From Candidatus Omnitrophota bacterium (GTDB lineage: Bacteria; Omnitrophota; Omnitrophia; Omnitrophales; Aquincolibacteriaceae), in assembly GCA_023247135.1 (NCBI GenBank), contig JAHFHB010000088.1:1-7503 (forward strand): DNA of 7,503 bases, in the 5' to 3' direction. Made by a program: the position numbers and the translations under genes. Below, piece after piece: positions 6,724 to 7,503 of the stretch; position 1 is the stretch's first letter; every line of letters starts with the position of its first letter. The notes below the pieces were generated by a model, which was given only the letters and a program-made list of their open reading frames with translations, had not been told where the DNA came from and did not search any database.

Positions 6724-6811
6724 GTCATTGCGAGGAGTCCCGAGGGGACGACGCGGCAATCTCACGAGCAAAATTCTTAGATTGCTTCGTCGCTTCGCTC
6801 CTCGCAATGAC
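6724..6811. repeat. Intergenic MITE-like inverted repeat between the convergent genes
   Basis: Arms GTCATTGCGAGGAG (6724-6737) and CTCCTCGCAATGAC (6798-6811) are 14 bp and perfectly complementary. Further inward the arms stay alike but imperfect (GACGACGCGGCAATCT against AGATTGCTTCGTCGC), and the left arm carries an extra small hairpin, GTCCC-GAG-GGGAC (6737-6749). There is no reading frame inside. The 'GTCATTGCGAGGAGCG...GAAGCAATCT' pattern is, from memory, a widespread bacterial interspersed repeat. It starts 20 bases after the stop of the giant gene and ends 19 bases before the stop of gpmA. Transcripts from both sides would fold into a long stem here. No T-rich tail follows on either strand, so it is not a standard intrinsic terminator, though it could still slow read-through or protect 3' ends. 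Confidence 0.88.
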
Positions 6812-6830
6812 GAATGAGAATCAATCGCAG

Positions 6831-7469
6831 TTATTTCAATATTTTCTTCGAGAGAACATTTAGGTTTTTGTCAAACTCGTAGACAATCGGCGTGCCGGTG
6901 GGAATGTTGAGTTCAAGCACCTGCTCTTTTGTCATCTTCTCAATGTCCATGACGATTGAGCGCAGGCTGTTGCCGTGGGCCGCGACGATGATATTCTTCC
7001 CCGCCTTTAAATCCGCTTCGACATGCTTCTCAAAATACGGCAGGGTTCGCGCCGCCGTATCTTTCAGGCTCTCGCTGATGCCTTCCGGGTTCTGATCCGT
7101 TATTTCTTTGGGCGGGGGCACGTCGTAACTGCGGCGCCAGATATGTACTTGTTCGTCGCTGTATTTTTTGGCGGTTTCGGCTTTGTTCAACCCTTGCAAT
7201 GCGCCGTAATGACGTTCGTTCAGCGCCACATCGCGGACGACGGGCACATTGCTTTTTCCGGCTTTCTCAAGCGCAATGGCCAGCGTTCGGTTGGCCCGGC
7301 GCAGCACAGAAGTGTAGGCTTTATCAATAGGGTAGGATTTTATTTTTTCTCCGGCCGCCGTGGCTTCCAGCTCGCCTTTGGGCGAAAGATCAACATCGAC
7401 CCAGCCCGTAAAACGGTTTTCGAGATTCCACTGTGACTCCCCATGGCGAAGTAAAATCAAAAAAGACAT
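6831..7469 (-). CDS. gpmA: 2,3-bisphosphoglycerate-dependent phosphoglycerate mutase, short form
   Basis: This enzyme interconverts 3-phosphoglycerate and 2-phosphoglycerate in cytoplasmic glycolysis and gluconeogenesis, through a phosphohistidine intermediate. The 212-residue product opens with LLRHGESQWN, giving the nucleophile H9 with R8. FTGWVDVDLS follows at 20-29, TSVLRRANRTL at 53-63 (R58), LNERHYGALQGLNKAET at 83-99 with the acid E85, WRRSYDVPPP at 111-120, and AAHGNSLR at 163-170 with the second active-site H165. LELNIPTGTPIVYEFD at 185-200 is typical of GpmA rather than of the broader phosphatase family. Compared with the roughly 250-residue E. coli enzyme, as I remember it, the loop after VPPP is about a dozen residues shorter and the C-terminal tail is missing. 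The ATG at 7467-7469 is chosen because AAGGAG lies nine bases upstream and family homology starts there; an in-frame ATG at the window edge would add 11 unlikely residues. It converges on the giant gene. Confidence 0.96.
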   Translation of the reverse strand: MSFLILLRHGESQWNLENRFTGWVDVDLSPKGELEATAAGEKIKSYPIDKAYTSVLRRANRTLAIALEKAGKSNVPVVRDVALNERHYGALQGLNKAETAKKYSDEQVHIWRRSYDVPPPKEITDQNPEGISESLKDTAARTLPYFEKHVEADLKAGKNIIVAAHGNSLRSIVMDIEKMTKEQVLELNIPTGTPIVYEFDKNLNVLSKKILK

Positions 7470-7478
7470 GAGCGGACA

Positions 7479-7484
7479 CTCCTT
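7479..7484 (-). promoter_or_regulatory. Shine-Dalgarno site of gpmA
   Basis: Read on the minus strand the bases are AAGGAG, followed by a nine-base spacer and the ATG. It fixes the 212-residue start over the in-frame ATG at 7500-7502. Confidence 0.85.
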
Positions 7485-7486
7485 AC

Positions 7487-7502
7487 TTGCTTTGCAAAGC
7501 AA
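7487..7502. promoter_or_regulatory. 16-bp perfect palindrome upstream of gpmA
   Basis: TTGCTTTGCAAAGCAA is its own reverse complement and lies just upstream of the gpmA ribosome binding site. It could be an operator, the lower part of a leader hairpin, or the foot of a repeat or terminator cut off by the window edge. The sequence beyond base 7503 is needed to choose. Confidence 0.4.
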
Positions 7503-7503
7503 A

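Noticed and set aside
6705..6830. Classical rho-independent terminator between the genes
   Set aside because: The stem is strong, but neither side carries a run of T after it on the relevant strand, so I describe it as a repeat only.
7470..7502. gpmA start at the in-frame ATG at the window edge (223 residues)
   Set aside because: It would translate the AAGGAG site itself, and the family's N-terminus aligns at the later ATG.

Overview
The window contains two convergent protein-coding genes with one short intergenic repeat between them. The left gene is the 3' part of a very large open reading frame. It is open from the left edge (codon phase starts at base 3) to a TAA at 6702-6704, about 2,230 codons, and its true start lies outside the window. 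The right gene, on the minus strand, encodes a short phosphoglycerate mutase of the GpmA type (stop at 6831-6833, ATG at 7467-7469). Its promoter may lie beyond the right edge.

The giant protein looks modular. In order (residues counted from the in-frame TTG at base 33) it has: a Pro/Glu-rich N-terminal stretch; one probable membrane segment near 138-154; a Pro-rich spacer; a redoxin/thioredoxin-like domain near 315-473 with no cysteines; a long, mostly helical region near 490-1290 that I do not recognise; an HD-type phosphohydrolase-like domain near 1366-1520 with the His and His-Asp signature kept; a charged helical stretch near 1570-1615; a domain near 1685-1825 that keeps the spacing of the Fic core but has lost its catalytic His and Arg; and an unrecognised C-terminal region near 1990-2223. 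I find only one cysteine (C586) in the whole reading frame.

The clearest unusual signal is that the joints between these modules carry repeated DNA, always in frame. A short element coding R/K-S-E-M-R/G occurs five times (195, 1473, 3954, 5598, 5619). A longer 69-nt version occurs twice at about 91% identity (3897 and 5541). A REP-like double hairpin with inverted outer arms sits in frame at 5874-5949. A different, MITE-like inverted repeat (GTCATTGCGAGGAG arms) fills most of the intergenic gap at 6724-6811. The repeats therefore seem to enter places that tolerate insertion: interdomain linkers and the gap between genes.

Organism: a bacterium of moderate GC that uses Shine-Dalgarno signals (AAGGAG before gpmA). 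Very large multi-domain proteins with in-frame SEMR-type linkers recall my memory of Candidatus Omnitrophota (former OP3) genomes. That assignment is an inference; nothing in the window proves it. The two genes show no sign of working together. GpmA is glycolytic housekeeping, and the giant protein is probably membrane-anchored and of unknown role.
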